From: Herbidospora sakaeratensis
GTDB lineage: Bacteria; Actinomycetota; Actinomycetes; Streptosporangiales; Streptosporangiaceae
Length of the DNA: 64,000 bases
Assembly (NCBI RefSeq): GCF_001570525.1
Contig: NZ_BBXC01000007.1
Location: 1,062,679 to 1,126,678, forward strand
Direction: 5' to 3'
Below the pieces are notes generated by a model. The model worked only from the letters and a program-made list of their open reading frames with translations. It searched no databases and was not told where the DNA came from. A program made the translations under genes and the position numbers. This document shows positions 7,602-16,199 of this stretch, piece by piece. Position 1 is the first letter of the stretch; the number at the start of each line of letters is the position of its first letter.

Positions 7602-8337
7602 ACCGCTGTCCCAGGAGACCATCTCCCGGGAGATCGCCGAGCTGGCTGCCAGATCAGACGGCGGCGACCACCCCTCGCGCGACTACCCGCCCTACCGCTC
7701 CAGCGGCCTCCGGCACCCGCACCGCCCGCTCGTCGCCCCGCCCGAGGCGTACGCGGAACTGCGCGGCCCCGTCTTCGGCGTGAGCGACGTGACCCCGCTC
7801 GACGCCGACCTCACCCGGCAGCACGCCGGGGAGCCGCTCGGGGAGCGCATCACCGTGACCGGCCGGGTGACCGACCGCGACGGCCGCCCGGTGCGCGGGC
7901 AGCTCGTGGAGGTGTGGCAGGCCAACGCCTCCGGCCGCTACCCGCACCTGCGCGACCAGCACCCCGCGCCGCTCGACCCCAACTTCAGCGGCACCGGCCG
8001 CTGCCTCACCGACGCCGACGGCCGCTACGCCTTCACCACGATCAAGCCCGGCGCCTACCCGTGGAAGAACCACGTCAACGCCTGGCGGCCGGCCCACATC
8101 CACTTCTCGGTCTTCGGCACGGCCTTCGCCCAGCGCCTGGTCACCCAGATGTACTTCCCGGGCGACCCGCTGTTCCCGTACGACCCGATCCTCCAGTCGG
8201 TGACCGACGACAAGGCCCGCGAGCGGCTCGTCGCGGCCTACGACCACGAGCTCTCCCGGCCCGAGTGGAGCCTGGGGTACAGATGGGACATCGTCCTCGA
8301 CGGCCCGTCGGCGACCTGGATGGAGGAAGGCCGATGA
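7594..8337 (+). CDS. pcaH: Protocatechuate 3,4-dioxygenase, beta subunit
   Basis: A 247-residue Fe(III) intradiol ring-cleaving subunit converting protocatechuate to 3-carboxy-cis,cis-muconate. By spacing to the characterised Pseudomonas enzyme, the iron ligands are Tyr116 (GRYPHL), Tyr155 (AYPW), His168 and His170 (PAHIHF). The 39- and 13-residue intervals match exactly. An AAGGAG ribosome-binding site lies inside the end of pcaJ. The stop overlaps the pcaG start as ATGA. The subunit contributes the metal site of the (alpha-beta-Fe) protomer. Confidence 0.95.
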   Translation: MPEPLSQETISREIAELAARSDGGDHPSRDYPPYRSSGLRHPHRPLVAPPEAYAELRGPVFGVSDVTPLDADLTRQHAGEPLGERITVTGRVTDRDGRPVRGQLVEVWQANASGRYPHLRDQHPAPLDPNFSGTGRCLTDADGRYAFTTIKPGAYPWKNHVNAWRPAHIHFSVFGTAFAQRLVTQMYFPGDPLFPYDPILQSVTDDKARERLVAAYDHELSRPEWSLGYRWDIVLDGPSATWMEEGR

Positions 8338-8879
8338 GACCCACCCCTTCGCAGACCGTGGGCCCGTTCTACGGCTACGCCCTGCCCTTCCGCGGCGGCG
8401 GCGACCTGGTCCCGCCGGGCCGCCCGGGGGCGGTCGCCGTCCACGGGCACGTCTACGACGGCGCGGGCGACCCCGTCCCCGACGCGCTGCTGGAGTTCTG
8501 GCAGGCCGACGAGGCCGGGAACCTCGACGGGAAGCCGGGCTCGACGCGCCGCGACGAGGTCGACGGCTCCTTCGCCGGACGCGACGGGGTGACCTTCACC
8601 GGCTTCGCCCGCGTGGCCACCGACCTCGACGGACACTGGACCCTCCACACGGTCCGCCCCGGCGGGCCGCCCTACATCGCGGTCTGCGTGTTCGCCCGCG
8701 GCCTGCTGCACCACCTGTACACCCGCGTCTACCTGGAGGACGCCGGCGACGCGCTGCTGACGTCCCTCCCCGCCGACCGGCGCGCGACCCTGGTCGCCGC
8801 CCCCGAGCGGGACGGGGTGTACCGGTTCGACATCCGCCTCCAGGGCGAGGGCGAGACGGTCTTCCTCGACCTGGGCTGA
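8334..8879 (+). CDS. pcaG: Protocatechuate 3,4-dioxygenase, alpha subunit
   Basis: A 181-residue partner of PcaH with the conserved N-terminus TPSQTVGPFYGYALPF and the shared intradiol-dioxygenase beta-sandwich. It lacks the full set of iron ligands, as expected of alpha subunits, which shape the substrate pocket. Translation is coupled to pcaH by the 4-bp overlap. A 14-bp gap with a CCGGAGG ribosome-binding site leads to pcaB. Confidence 0.94.
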   Translation: MRPTPSQTVGPFYGYALPFRGGGDLVPPGRPGAVAVHGHVYDGAGDPVPDALLEFWQADEAGNLDGKPGSTRRDEVDGSFAGRDGVTFTGFARVATDLDGHWTLHTVRPGGPPYIAVCVFARGLLHHLYTRVYLEDAGDALLTSLPADRRATLVAAPERDGVYRFDIRLQGEGETVFLDLG

Positions 8880-8893
8880 ACCCGGAGGCTCAC

Positions 8894-10321
8894 GTGATCA
8901 CCGGTGACGGCCTTCTCGGCCCGGCCTGGTCCGGCGCCCCGATCGACGGGGCGACCGCCGACCCGGCCGTCCTCCGCGCCCTGATCGACGCGGAGGCGGC
9001 CCTGGCCCGCGCCCAGAACCGCCCCGACCTCGCTGACGCCATCACGTCGCTCGCCGACGAGGCCTCCGGGCCCGGGGCAGCGAGCGCTGCGGCCGGCCGC
9101 GATGGGGACCCGGACGTTCCGGCCGGGGCCTGGCGCGATGGGCTCCACCTGGCCGGACATAGCGGTGGGAATCCCGTGATTCCGCTGGTCAAGGCGTTGC
9201 CCGAGGGGGCGCACGACGGCGCGACCAGCCAGGACATCCTGGACACCGCGCTCATGCTGGTCGCGGCGCGGGCGCGGCGGCTGATCCTGCCCGACCTCGC
9301 CTCGGCCGCCGGGGCCCTCGGCGAGCTGGCCCGGGAGTACCGGGACACCCCGATGCCCGGCCGCACCCTCACCCAGCACGCCGTGCCGACCACGTTCGGC
9401 CTGAAGGCGGCCGGGTGGCGGTCGCTGGTGCTCGACGCCTACGAGCGGCTCGGCGCGGTCACCCTGCCCGCACAGCTCGGCGGCGCCGGGGGCACCCTGG
9501 CCACGCTGTCGGTCCCGCTCATGGAGCGGTTCGCCCGGGAGGCCGGGCTGGCGGCGCCGCTGCTGCCCTGGCACGTGCTGCGCACCCCGGTCGCCGACCT
9601 CGCCGGGGCGCTGGCGTTCTGCTGCGGGGCGCTCGGCAAGATCGCGGCCGACGTCCTGGTGCTCTCGCGCACCGAGATCGGCGAGGTCTCCGAGGGCTCG
9701 GGCGGCGGCTCGTCGGCCATGCCGCACAAGAGCAACCCCGTCCACGCCACCCTGGTCGCCGCCTGCGCCCGCCAGGCCCCCGCCCTGGCCGCCACCCTCT
9801 ACGGCGCGATGGCCGCCGAGGACGAACGCCCCGCCGGGGCCTGGCACGCCGAGTGGGAACCGCTCCGCGCCCTGCTGCGCCTGGCCGGGGGAGCGGCCTT
9901 CCACACGGCCGCGCTGACGGGCGGCCTCCGGGTGCACCCGGCCCGGATGCGGGAGAACCTGTCGCTCACGGGCGGCCTGATCGTGGCCGAACGCGTCATG
10001 GGTGAGCTGTCACGGCAGATCGGCAAGAAGGCCGCGCGAGACCTCCTCGAAACCGCCTCCCGCGACGCGGCCCGCCTCCGCATGCCGCTTCGCCAGGCTC
10101 TCGAACTCGCCTGCGCGAATGCCGAAATATCCGTCGAAATAGTCGGGGCACCCGTGATCCATCCCGACCCCGAGAACGAAAGAGAAGAGCGCCCGGGGAC
10201 GATTCGCCTCCAGTCCGGGCTTTTCGAGCCGACCGGCTATTCCGGTGCGGCGGGGGAACTCGTCGATCGAGCTCTCGACCGTCACCTCAAGGAGATCGCC
10301 GATGTTGAACTTCCGCGTTGA
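8894..10321 (+). CDS. pcaB: 3-Carboxy-cis,cis-muconate cycloisomerase
   Basis: A fumarase/argininosuccinate-lyase superfamily enzyme (475 residues) lactonising 3-carboxymuconate to 4-carboxymuconolactone. The family signature SSAMPHKSNP is at about residues 273-282, and TSQDILDTALML is also present. The GTG at 8894 follows a good ribosome-binding site. Residues about 58-90 (GPGAASAAAGRDGDP...RDGLHLAGHS) look like an extra low-complexity insertion between the N-terminal helices and the GNPVIPLVKAL segment. The C-terminus is also extended. The 3' end overlaps the pcaL start by 20 bp. Confidence 0.92.
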   Translation: MITGDGLLGPAWSGAPIDGATADPAVLRALIDAEAALARAQNRPDLADAITSLADEASGPGAASAAAGRDGDPDVPAGAWRDGLHLAGHSGGNPVIPLVKALPEGAHDGATSQDILDTALMLVAARARRLILPDLASAAGALGELAREYRDTPMPGRTLTQHAVPTTFGLKAAGWRSLVLDAYERLGAVTLPAQLGGAGGTLATLSVPLMERFAREAGLAAPLLPWHVLRTPVADLAGALAFCCGALGKIAADVLVLSRTEIGEVSEGSGGGSSAMPHKSNPVHATLVAACARQAPALAATLYGAMAAEDERPAGAWHAEWEPLRALLRLAGGAAFHTAALTGGLRVHPARMRENLSLTGGLIVAERVMGELSRQIGKKAARDLLETASRDAARLRMPLRQALELACANAEISVEIVGAPVIHPDPENEREERPGTIRLQSGLFEPTGYSGAAGELVDRALDRHLKEIADVELPR

Positions 10322-11402
10322 CGGGCCCGCGCACGCGCCCGTGCTGATCCTCGGGCCGTCCCTGGGCACCTCGCTCCGGGTCTGGGACGCCCCGGCCGAC
10401 GTCCTGGCGCGGCACTTCAGGGTCGTCCGGTACGACCTGCCCGGCCACGGCGCCTCCCCGGTCGTCCAGGGGGCGGCCTCGATGGAGGCGCTGGCCACGC
10501 TGGTGACCGGGGTCGCCGACGCCGCGGGGGCGGACGCCTTCCACTACGCCGGGATCTCCCTCGGCGGCGCGATCGGCGCGTGGCTGGCGCTGCGGCACCC
10601 CGACCGGGTGTTGTCCCTGACGATGGTCTGCTCGGCGGCCAAGTTCGGCACCGAGGAGAGCTGGCACGAGCGGTCGGCGCTGGTCCGGAACCAGGGCACC
10701 CGGGCGATCGCCGACCTCGCGTGGGGGCGCTGGTTCACCCCGGACGCCGACAAGGCCGCCGCCCAGGCCATGATCGACGACCTGCTGGCCGCCGACGACG
10801 AGGGCTACGCCCAGTGTTGCGAGGCGCTGTCGGGCTACGACATCCGGGCCGAGCTCCCGGCGATCACCGCCCCGGCCCTCGTCGTCGCCGGCCGCGACGA
10901 CCCCGCCGTCCCCCCGGCGGTGGCGCGGGAGCTGGCCGACGGCATCCCGGGCGCGGCCCTCCACGAGCTGCCCGGGGCCGCCCACCTGGCCCCGGTCGAG
11001 CGGCCCGGCGCGGTCGTGGCGGCGATGCGCGCCCACCTGCCGCAGGCCGACGGGATGACGGTGCGCCGCGCCGTGCTGGGCGACGACCACGTCGACCGGG
11101 CCGTCGCGAACACCACCGGCTTCACCGCCGACTTCCAGGACCTCATCACCCGCTACGCCTGGGGCGAGATCTGGACCCGCCCGGGTCTCGACCGGAAGAC
11201 CCGCAGCTGCGTCACCCTCACCGCACTGGTCGCGGGCGGCCACCTCGACGAGCTCGCCATGCACGTCAAGGCGGCGGTCCGCAACGGTCTCACGCCCGAT
11301 GAGATCAAGGAAGTCCTCCTCCAGACCGCGATCTACTGCGGCGTCCCGGCCGCCAACGCCGCCTTCGCCGTCGCCCAACGCACGCTAGGGAGCCTGGAAT
11401 GA
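10302..11402 (+). CDS. pcaL: Fused 3-oxoadipate enol-lactonase / 4-carboxymuconolactone decarboxylase
   Basis: A 366-residue bifunctional enzyme for the last two ring-derived steps: decarboxylation of 4-carboxymuconolactone and hydrolysis of the enol-lactone to 3-oxoadipate. Residues 1-250 are an alpha/beta hydrolase with Ser86 in AGISLGG, an acid near Asp200 and His228 in GAAHLAPVERP. Residues about 255-366 are a carboxymuconolactone decarboxylase domain (ELAMHVKAAVRNG, QTAIYCGVPAANAAF). The ATG at 10302 was chosen because it starts directly before the hydrolase fold and overlaps pcaB. This PcaD-PcaC fusion is typical of actinobacteria. Confidence 0.94.
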   Translation: MLNFRVDGPAHAPVLILGPSLGTSLRVWDAPADVLARHFRVVRYDLPGHGASPVVQGAASMEALATLVTGVADAAGADAFHYAGISLGGAIGAWLALRHPDRVLSLTMVCSAAKFGTEESWHERSALVRNQGTRAIADLAWGRWFTPDADKAAAQAMIDDLLAADDEGYAQCCEALSGYDIRAELPAITAPALVVAGRDDPAVPPAVARELADGIPGAALHELPGAAHLAPVERPGAVVAAMRAHLPQADGMTVRRAVLGDDHVDRAVANTTGFTADFQDLITRYAWGEIWTRPGLDRKTRSCVTLTALVAGGHLDELAMHVKAAVRNGLTPDEIKEVLLQTAIYCGVPAANAAFAVAQRTLGSLE

Positions 11403-12550
11403 CCCACACCACGGTCGCGATCATCGGCGGTGGCCCGGCCGGCCTGCTGCTGGCCCGGATGCTGCACAACGCCGGGATCGACTCCGTCGTGCTGGAGAGC
11501 CGCGACCGCGCCTACGTGGAGCAGCGCCAGCGCGCCGGCATGCTCGAACAGGGCACCGTCGACGCGCTGCGCGAGTGCGGCGCGAGCGCCCGCATGGACC
11601 GCGAGGGGCTCCCGCACAACGGCATCGAGCTGCGGTTCGACCGGCGGGCCCACCGCCTCGACTTCCCGGCCCTGACCGGCGGCAGCACCGTCATGATCTA
11701 CGCCCAGACCGAGATCGTGAAGGACCTGGTCGCCCTCCAGCTCGACGAGGGCGGCCCTCTCCTGTTCGAGGCCCAGGCGACCGCCATCGGCGACGGCTAC
11801 GTCACGTACCGCCACGAAGGCCAGGAGAAGACGCTGACCTGCGACTTCATCGTGGGGGCCGACGGCTTCCACGGCATCGCGCGGGCCGCCGTGCCGGCGG
11901 GCAAGGTCTACGAGGCCGACTACCCCTACTCGTGGCTCGGCGTGCTGGCCGACGTCGCCCCCTCGACCGACGAGCTCATCTACGCCCACTCGCCGCGCGG
12001 CTTCGCCCTGCACAGCATGCGCTCCCCGACGGTCAGCCGCCTCTACCTCCAGGTGCCCAACGACACCGACCCCGACGAGTGGGGCGACGAGCAGATCTGG
12101 GACGAGCTCGACCTGCGGTTCGCGATCGACGGCGACTGGAAGCTGGCCCGGGGGCCGATCACCGCCAAGGCCGTCACCCCGATGCGCAGCTTCGTCACCG
12201 AGCCGATGCGCCACGGCCGCCTGTTCCTGGCCGGGGACGCCGCCCACATCGTGCCGCCGACGGGGGCCAAGGGCCTCAACCTGGCCGTCGCCGACGTGGT
12301 GGTGCTGGCGCGGGCGCTGGAGCACTGGCGGCGTACCGGAAAGGAGGACCTGCTCGGCGACTACGGCGACATCTGCCTGCGGCGGGTCTGGCGGGCCGAG
12401 CACTTCTCCTGGTTCATGACCACGATGCTGCACCTGGCCCCCGGCCAGTCCGACTACGACACCCGGCTCCAGCTGGCCCAGCTCCACCGCATCGCGACCT
12501 CCGAGGCCGCGGCGGCGGAGCTGGCGCTCAACTACACCGGGACGGTCTGA
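11399..12550 (+). CDS. pobA: 4-Hydroxybenzoate 3-monooxygenase
   Basis: A class A flavoprotein hydroxylase of 383 residues that makes protocatechuate from 4-hydroxybenzoate using NAD(P)H and O2, feeding the upstream dioxygenase. It has the FAD motif IIGGGPAGLLLARML near the N-terminus, the RQRAGMLEQGTVD segment, the GADGFHG motif and GDAAHIVPPTGAKGLNLA. The length matches PobA (about 390). Its start overlaps the pcaL stop by 4 bp, so it is co-transcribed as the last gene of the operon. Confidence 0.95.
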   Translation: MTHTTVAIIGGGPAGLLLARMLHNAGIDSVVLESRDRAYVEQRQRAGMLEQGTVDALRECGASARMDREGLPHNGIELRFDRRAHRLDFPALTGGSTVMIYAQTEIVKDLVALQLDEGGPLLFEAQATAIGDGYVTYRHEGQEKTLTCDFIVGADGFHGIARAAVPAGKVYEADYPYSWLGVLADVAPSTDELIYAHSPRGFALHSMRSPTVSRLYLQVPNDTDPDEWGDEQIWDELDLRFAIDGDWKLARGPITAKAVTPMRSFVTEPMRHGRLFLAGDAAHIVPPTGAKGLNLAVADVVVLARALEHWRRTGKEDLLGDYGDICLRRVWRAEHFSWFMTTMLHLAPGQSDYDTRLQLAQLHRIATSEAAAAELALNYTGTV

Positions 12551-12577
12551 GAAATACGCCCGATATACGGCCTCTGA

Positions 12578-13348
12578 CTACGGTAGGAACGCGCAGAGCA
12601 GCCGGTCGTCGCCCTCCTGCCACAACGTGCCGATCTCGGCGAAGCCCGCCTTGGTCAGGGCGGTCACGTGGGTCTCCAGGTGGAGCGACTCCGAGCCGTG
12701 GTGCGCGGCCATCTCGCGGCGCTTCTCGCGGTCGGCGTGGAGGGTGGTGAGCACGGGGTCCCGCTCCACCGCCGCCCACCAGTCGGCCCAGTTCTCCGGG
12801 CGTCCCCCGGGGAACCGCCGGTCGGTGGCACGGCCGGCCAGGGCGCGCTCGAGGACGGCCAGGCGGGTGCCCGCGGGGGAGGCCATCTGGTCGCCGTTGA
12901 GGAACAGCCCGCCTGGCCGCAGCACCGTGGCCAGCTCCCGGTAGAGGTCGGTCAGGGGCCCTTCCGGGAGCCAGTGGAGCGCGGTCGTGCTGACCGCGGC
13001 GTCAGCGAGGCGGGGCAGCCCCGCGGCCGCGCTCCACCCCGGGGCGCGCAGGTCGGCGTCCACGAACCGGAGCCCGTCGTAGGCGGCCTGCCCGAGGGCG
13101 GTCAGCAGCGGGTCGGTGTCGAAGCCGATCACGGTCGCCTGTGGCAGCCGCTCTTTCAGCCGGACGCCGAGCGACCCGGGCCCGCAGCCGAGGTCCAGGA
13201 CCAGCGGGTCGGGCCGCCCGGCCGACTCCACCACGGCGTCGATCAGGACCGCGAAGCGCTCCTCGCGGGCGGGGTGGTAGCCCTCCTGCTGGACGTCCCA
13301 GCGGTCGAGCCACTGCCGGGCGTGGTCACGGGTGAGTGTCACGGTCAT
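12578..13348 (-). CDS. Class I SAM-dependent methyltransferase
   Basis: A 256-residue Rossmann methyltransferase with motif I VLDLGCGPGSLGVRL (about residues 49-63), an acidic residue after strand 2 (GFDTD) and an SAM-pocket segment TTALHWLPEG. The substrate is unknown. The genomic start is uncertain: an AAGGGAG sequence directly abuts the ATG at 13348, which is too close, and an in-frame GTG at 13342 would have normal spacing. It is divergent from the CGNR regulator, with three GTAACTG-type boxes between and over the two starts. Confidence 0.8.
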   Translation of the reverse strand: MTVTLTRDHARQWLDRWDVQQEGYHPAREERFAVLIDAVVESAGRPDPLVLDLGCGPGSLGVRLKERLPQATVIGFDTDPLLTALGQAAYDGLRFVDADLRAPGWSAAAGLPRLADAAVSTTALHWLPEGPLTDLYRELATVLRPGGLFLNGDQMASPAGTRLAVLERALAGRATDRRFPGGRPENWADWWAAVERDPVLTTLHADREKRREMAAHHGSESLHLETHVTALTKAGFAEIGTLWQEGDDRLLCAFLP

Positions 13349-13355
13349 CTCCCTT

Positions 13356-13408
13356 GTAACTGTCGTCTAGGCTTATGTCAGTTACCGTAATCACGAAGGA
13401 TGTAACTG
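13356..13408. promoter_or_regulatory. Three evenly spaced GTAACTG boxes
   Basis: GTAACTG at 13356-13362, its reverse complement CAGTTAC at 13379-13385, and GTAACTG at 13402-13408 lie exactly 23 bp apart, in alternating orientation. They fill the divergent gap between the methyltransferase and the CGNR protein. Regular phasing suggests an operator array, plausibly for the CGNR regulator itself. No experimental support can be seen from sequence. Confidence 0.45.
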
Positions 13409-13413
13409 GTCAA

Positions 13414-13956
13414 GTGAACTTCAACAGTCACACCGACGCCGTTGTGGCCATGTTCGTGACCCTGGTGAACGTGCTGACCCCGGGGGAGCGGCGCGGGCGG
13501 CCCTACGTCGTGCCGACGGGGCCCGAGCTGGCCGCCGAAGTGGCCGCCGCGCTGCGCGAGCGTGGCGAGGTCGCCGAGGCCGACGTGGCCGAGCTGGCGG
13601 GCTACGCCGCCGATCTGCGCGCGGCCTTCTCCGGCGACCACGACCACGCCTGCAGGGTGGTCAACCGGGTGCTCGACGCCACCGACGCCCGCCCCCACCT
13701 CAGCGGCCACGACGGCGAGCCCTGGCATCTCCACTTCCACGGCACCAGCGGCACCTGGGCCGCCAACTGGGTCGCGTCGGGGGCCACCGCGCTCGCGATC
13801 GTGCTGGGCGGGGAGTTCCACGACCGCCTGGGGGTCTGCACGGCCGACCGCTGCGACCGCGTCTTCGTGGACGTCTCCCGCAACGGCACCCGCCGCTTCT
13901 GCTCCACGGCGTGCCAAAATCGTACGAAAACCGCTGCTTTTCGGGCCAGAGGGTGA
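13414..13956 (+). CDS. ABATE/CGNR zinc-finger regulator
   Basis: A 180-residue protein with an N-terminal ABATE-type stress-sensing domain (FNSHTDAVVAMFVTLVN...) and a C-terminal CGNR zinc-finger-like domain (CTADRCDRVFVD...RRFCSTACQNRTK, cysteine pairs near residues 147-171). Such proteins are putative transcription factors. The GTG at 13414 was chosen because family members start just before the FxSHT motif. An ATG at 13375 would add 13 residues encoded across the repeated boxes. It is divergent from the methyltransferase, which may be its target. Confidence 0.78.
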   Translation: MNFNSHTDAVVAMFVTLVNVLTPGERRGRPYVVPTGPELAAEVAAALRERGEVAEADVAELAGYAADLRAAFSGDHDHACRVVNRVLDATDARPHLSGHDGEPWHLHFHGTSGTWAANWVASGATALAIVLGGEFHDRLGVCTADRCDRVFVDVSRNGTRRFCSTACQNRTKTAAFRARG

Positions 13957-14022
13957 CTTTTCGTCATTCCGACGGGGTAACGACGACAGGAACGTTCCGT
14001 AAAGGGCGATACCGTCATTGGC

Positions 14023-14967
14023 ATGCGACTAGGTGTCCTCGACGTGGGTTCCAACACGGTGCATCTCCTCGTGATGGACGCACACCGTGGGGCCCGCCCC
14101 CAGCCGGCGTTCTCCCACAAGGTCGACATGAGACTCGCCGAACACATCGACGACCACCACCTCTCGGAGCAGGGGGCCGGCAAGCTCCGCGACTTCGTCG
14201 AGGAGGCGCTGCGCTTCGCCGAGGACAAGGGGTGTGAGGACCTCGTGGCCTTCGCCACCTCCGCCGTCCGCGAGGCCCGCAACGGCGAAGAGGTGCTGGC
14301 CGAGATCAAGGGCCAGACCCAGGTCGACATCCAGGTCCTCTCGGGCGCGGAGGAGGCCCGGCTGACGTTCCTGGCCGTCCGGCGCTGGTACGGCTGGTCC
14401 TCCGGCCGCCTGCTGGTCCTCGACATCGGCGGCGGCTCCCTGGAGATCGCCTCCGGCATCGACGAGGCCCCCGACGCGGCCGTCTCGCTGCCCCTGGGGG
14501 CCGGGCGGCTGACCCGCGACTGGTTCACCGAGGATCCCCCCACCCCCGAGGAGATCCGCGCCCTGCGCCGCCACATCCGGACCGAGATCGGCCGCCGGGT
14601 CGGCGACGTCACCCGCTACGGTCCCCCCGACCACGCGGTGGCCACCTCGAAGACCTTCAAGCAGCTGGCCAGGATGGCCGGGGCCGCGCCGTCGAGCGAG
14701 GGCCCCTACATCCGCCGCAACCTCAGCCACGAGGCGGTCTCGACGTGGGCGGCGCGGATGGGCGAGATGTCCGCCGACCGCCGGGCCGCCCTGCCGGGGG
14801 TGTCGGCGGGCCGGGCCGGGCAGCTGCTGGCCGGCGCACTCGTGGCGGATGCGACGATGGACCTGTTCCAGGTGCCGGCGCTGGAGATCTGCCCCTGGGC
14901 GCTGCGCGAGGGTGTGATCTTCCGGCGGCTGGACGTCCTGGGGGGTTCTGACCTCGCCCCTGAGTAA
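14023..14967 (+). CDS. Ppx/GppA-family exopolyphosphatase
   Basis: A 314-residue protein of the ASKHA fold, removing terminal phosphate from polyphosphate or acting on pppGpp. It has the phosphate-1 motif [14 protein letters not shown] (residues 4-17), the middle [16 protein letters not shown], the DIGGGSLEI phosphate-2 motif and a short C-terminus. It is much shorter than enterobacterial Ppx (about 510), which is the usual actinobacterial Ppx1 size. A GGAACGTTCC palindrome lies 25 bp upstream of the ATG. The substrate choice between polyphosphate and pppGpp is not decided by sequence. Confidence 0.88.
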   Translation: MRLGVLDVGSNTVHLLVMDAHRGARPQPAFSHKVDMRLAEHIDDHHLSEQGAGKLRDFVEEALRFAEDKGCEDLVAFATSAVREARNGEEVLAEIKGQTQVDIQVLSGAEEARLTFLAVRRWYGWSSGRLLVLDIGGGSLEIASGIDEAPDAAVSLPLGAGRLTRDWFTEDPPTPEEIRALRRHIRTEIGRRVGDVTRYGPPDHAVATSKTFKQLARMAGAAPSSEGPYIRRNLSHEAVSTWAARMGEMSADRRAALPGVSAGRAGQLLAGALVADATMDLFQVPALEICPWALREGVIFRRLDVLGGSDLAPE

Positions 14968-15002
14968 GGAATGAGAATGGTCATACCGGGCAAAACGGCC
15001 GC

Positions 15003-15311
15003 ATGATCGAGCTACTGGGTGTCGCCGCCATGCTCGCATCGATCCTGGCGATGGCGATCACGGCGCTTTTCATCATTTCCGTCCTGATGCTGCTGGGTCT
15101 GGCGCTGATGGCACTGAGTACGAAGTTGCCGTTCCGCCGCCGCCATCGGGAAATATCCGGACACCACTTGGAGTCGCCGGAAAACAGTAGGTTCTGGGGG
15201 AGCCGACCTGACAGGAGCACCGGTGAACGACACCAAGATCGACACGACCGTCCCCCATTCGGCCCGGATGTGGAACTACTGGCTGGGCGGCAAAGACCAC
15301 TACGAGGTTGA
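15003..15311 (+). CDS. Possible small membrane protein
   Basis: An ATG-initiated frame of 102 codons. The first 45 residues form a convincing hydrophobic hairpin (LLGVAAMLASILAMAIT, LFIISVLMLLGLALMAL) followed by the basic stop-transfer KLPFRRRHR. The last 30 codons overlap the DUF574 methyltransferase in another frame and look non-coding. Either a small membrane protein overlaps its neighbour by 89 bp, or the hydrophobic run is chance. Codon bias is weak, so support is low. Confidence 0.3.
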   Translation: MIELLGVAAMLASILAMAITALFIISVLMLLGLALMALSTKLPFRRRHREISGHHLESPENSRFWGSRPDRSTGERHQDRHDRPPFGPDVELLAGRQRPLRG

Positions 15312-16011
15312 CCGCGTGGCGGGCGACCAGTTCGCCACGGCGTTCCCCGACATCGTGGCCATCGCCCGGTTGTCGCGTTACCTGCTGGCGCGCATCGTCC
15401 GCCACGTCAGCGCCGAGGGCGTCGACCAGTTCCTCGACATCGGCACCGGCCTGCCGACCGTCGACAACACCCACGACCTGGCCCAGCGCATCAACCCCAA
15501 GGCCCGGGTCGTGTACGTCGACAACGACCCCCTCGTGCTCTCCCACGCCCGCGCCCTGCTGGTGGGCACGCGCGAGGGCGTGACCGACTACATGGACGCC
15601 GACCTGCGCGACCCCGCCCGCATCCTGGCCGGGGCGGCCAAGTCGCTCGACTTCGACCGCCCCGTGGCCCTGATGCTGATGGGCATCCTCGGCTACGTGG
15701 GCCCCGACGAGGGCCCCTACGACATCGTCCGCACCCTGCTGGAGCCGCTGCCCTCCGGCAGCTACCTGGCCCTGTGGGACGGCTCCAACGTGGTGACGGG
15801 CGCGGCCCTCGACAAGGCCCAGGACGACCTCAACGAGGGAGCGGGAGCGCCGTACACACTGCGGAACCACGAGGAGTTCAGCCGCTTCTTCGACGGCCTC
15901 GACCTGGTCGAGCCGGGCATCGTGCCGATCACCCAGTGGCGTCCCGACCCCGACCCCTTCGGCCCACCGTCGCCGGTCGACGCGCTGGTGGGCGTGGCCC
16001 GCAAGCCTTAG
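15223..16011 (+). CDS. DUF574-type S-adenosylmethionine methyltransferase
   Basis: A 262-residue member of the PF04672 family abundant in actinomycetes. It has the diagnostic N-terminus HSARMWNYWLGGKDHYEVDR, motif I FLDIGTGLPT, the acidic VYVDNDPLV loop and the MLMGILGYV segment. The GTG start has an AGGAG site upstream. The family is predicted to bind SAM, but substrates are not established. It stands alone, followed by decayed sequence. Confidence 0.88.
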   Translation: MNDTKIDTTVPHSARMWNYWLGGKDHYEVDRVAGDQFATAFPDIVAIARLSRYLLARIVRHVSAEGVDQFLDIGTGLPTVDNTHDLAQRINPKARVVYVDNDPLVLSHARALLVGTREGVTDYMDADLRDPARILAGAAKSLDFDRPVALMLMGILGYVGPDEGPYDIVRTLLEPLPSGSYLALWDGSNVVTGAALDKAQDDLNEGAGAPYTLRNHEEFSRFFDGLDLVEPGIVPITQWRPDPDPFGPPSPVDALVGVARKP

Positions 16012-16199
16012 GACCTGTCCGTCGGACCCTGACGCTCGAGACCGGACGACGGTCGTCTCGACGGCGGTCATGCCCAACTCGGCGGTGCGGACTGGGCGTC
16101 GGCCGCCGGCGGCAGGCGCAGTCGCCGGCCCTGCTGCCGGCACGCGTGGGCCATCCGGTCAGCACCGGCACGCTCGACATCATCCAGAAGTACGTCGGG

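Noticed and set aside
16037-16060. CGAGAC/GTCTCG inverted repeat after the DUF574 methyltransferase
   Set aside because: Only 6-bp arms and several competing pairings; too weak to call a terminator.
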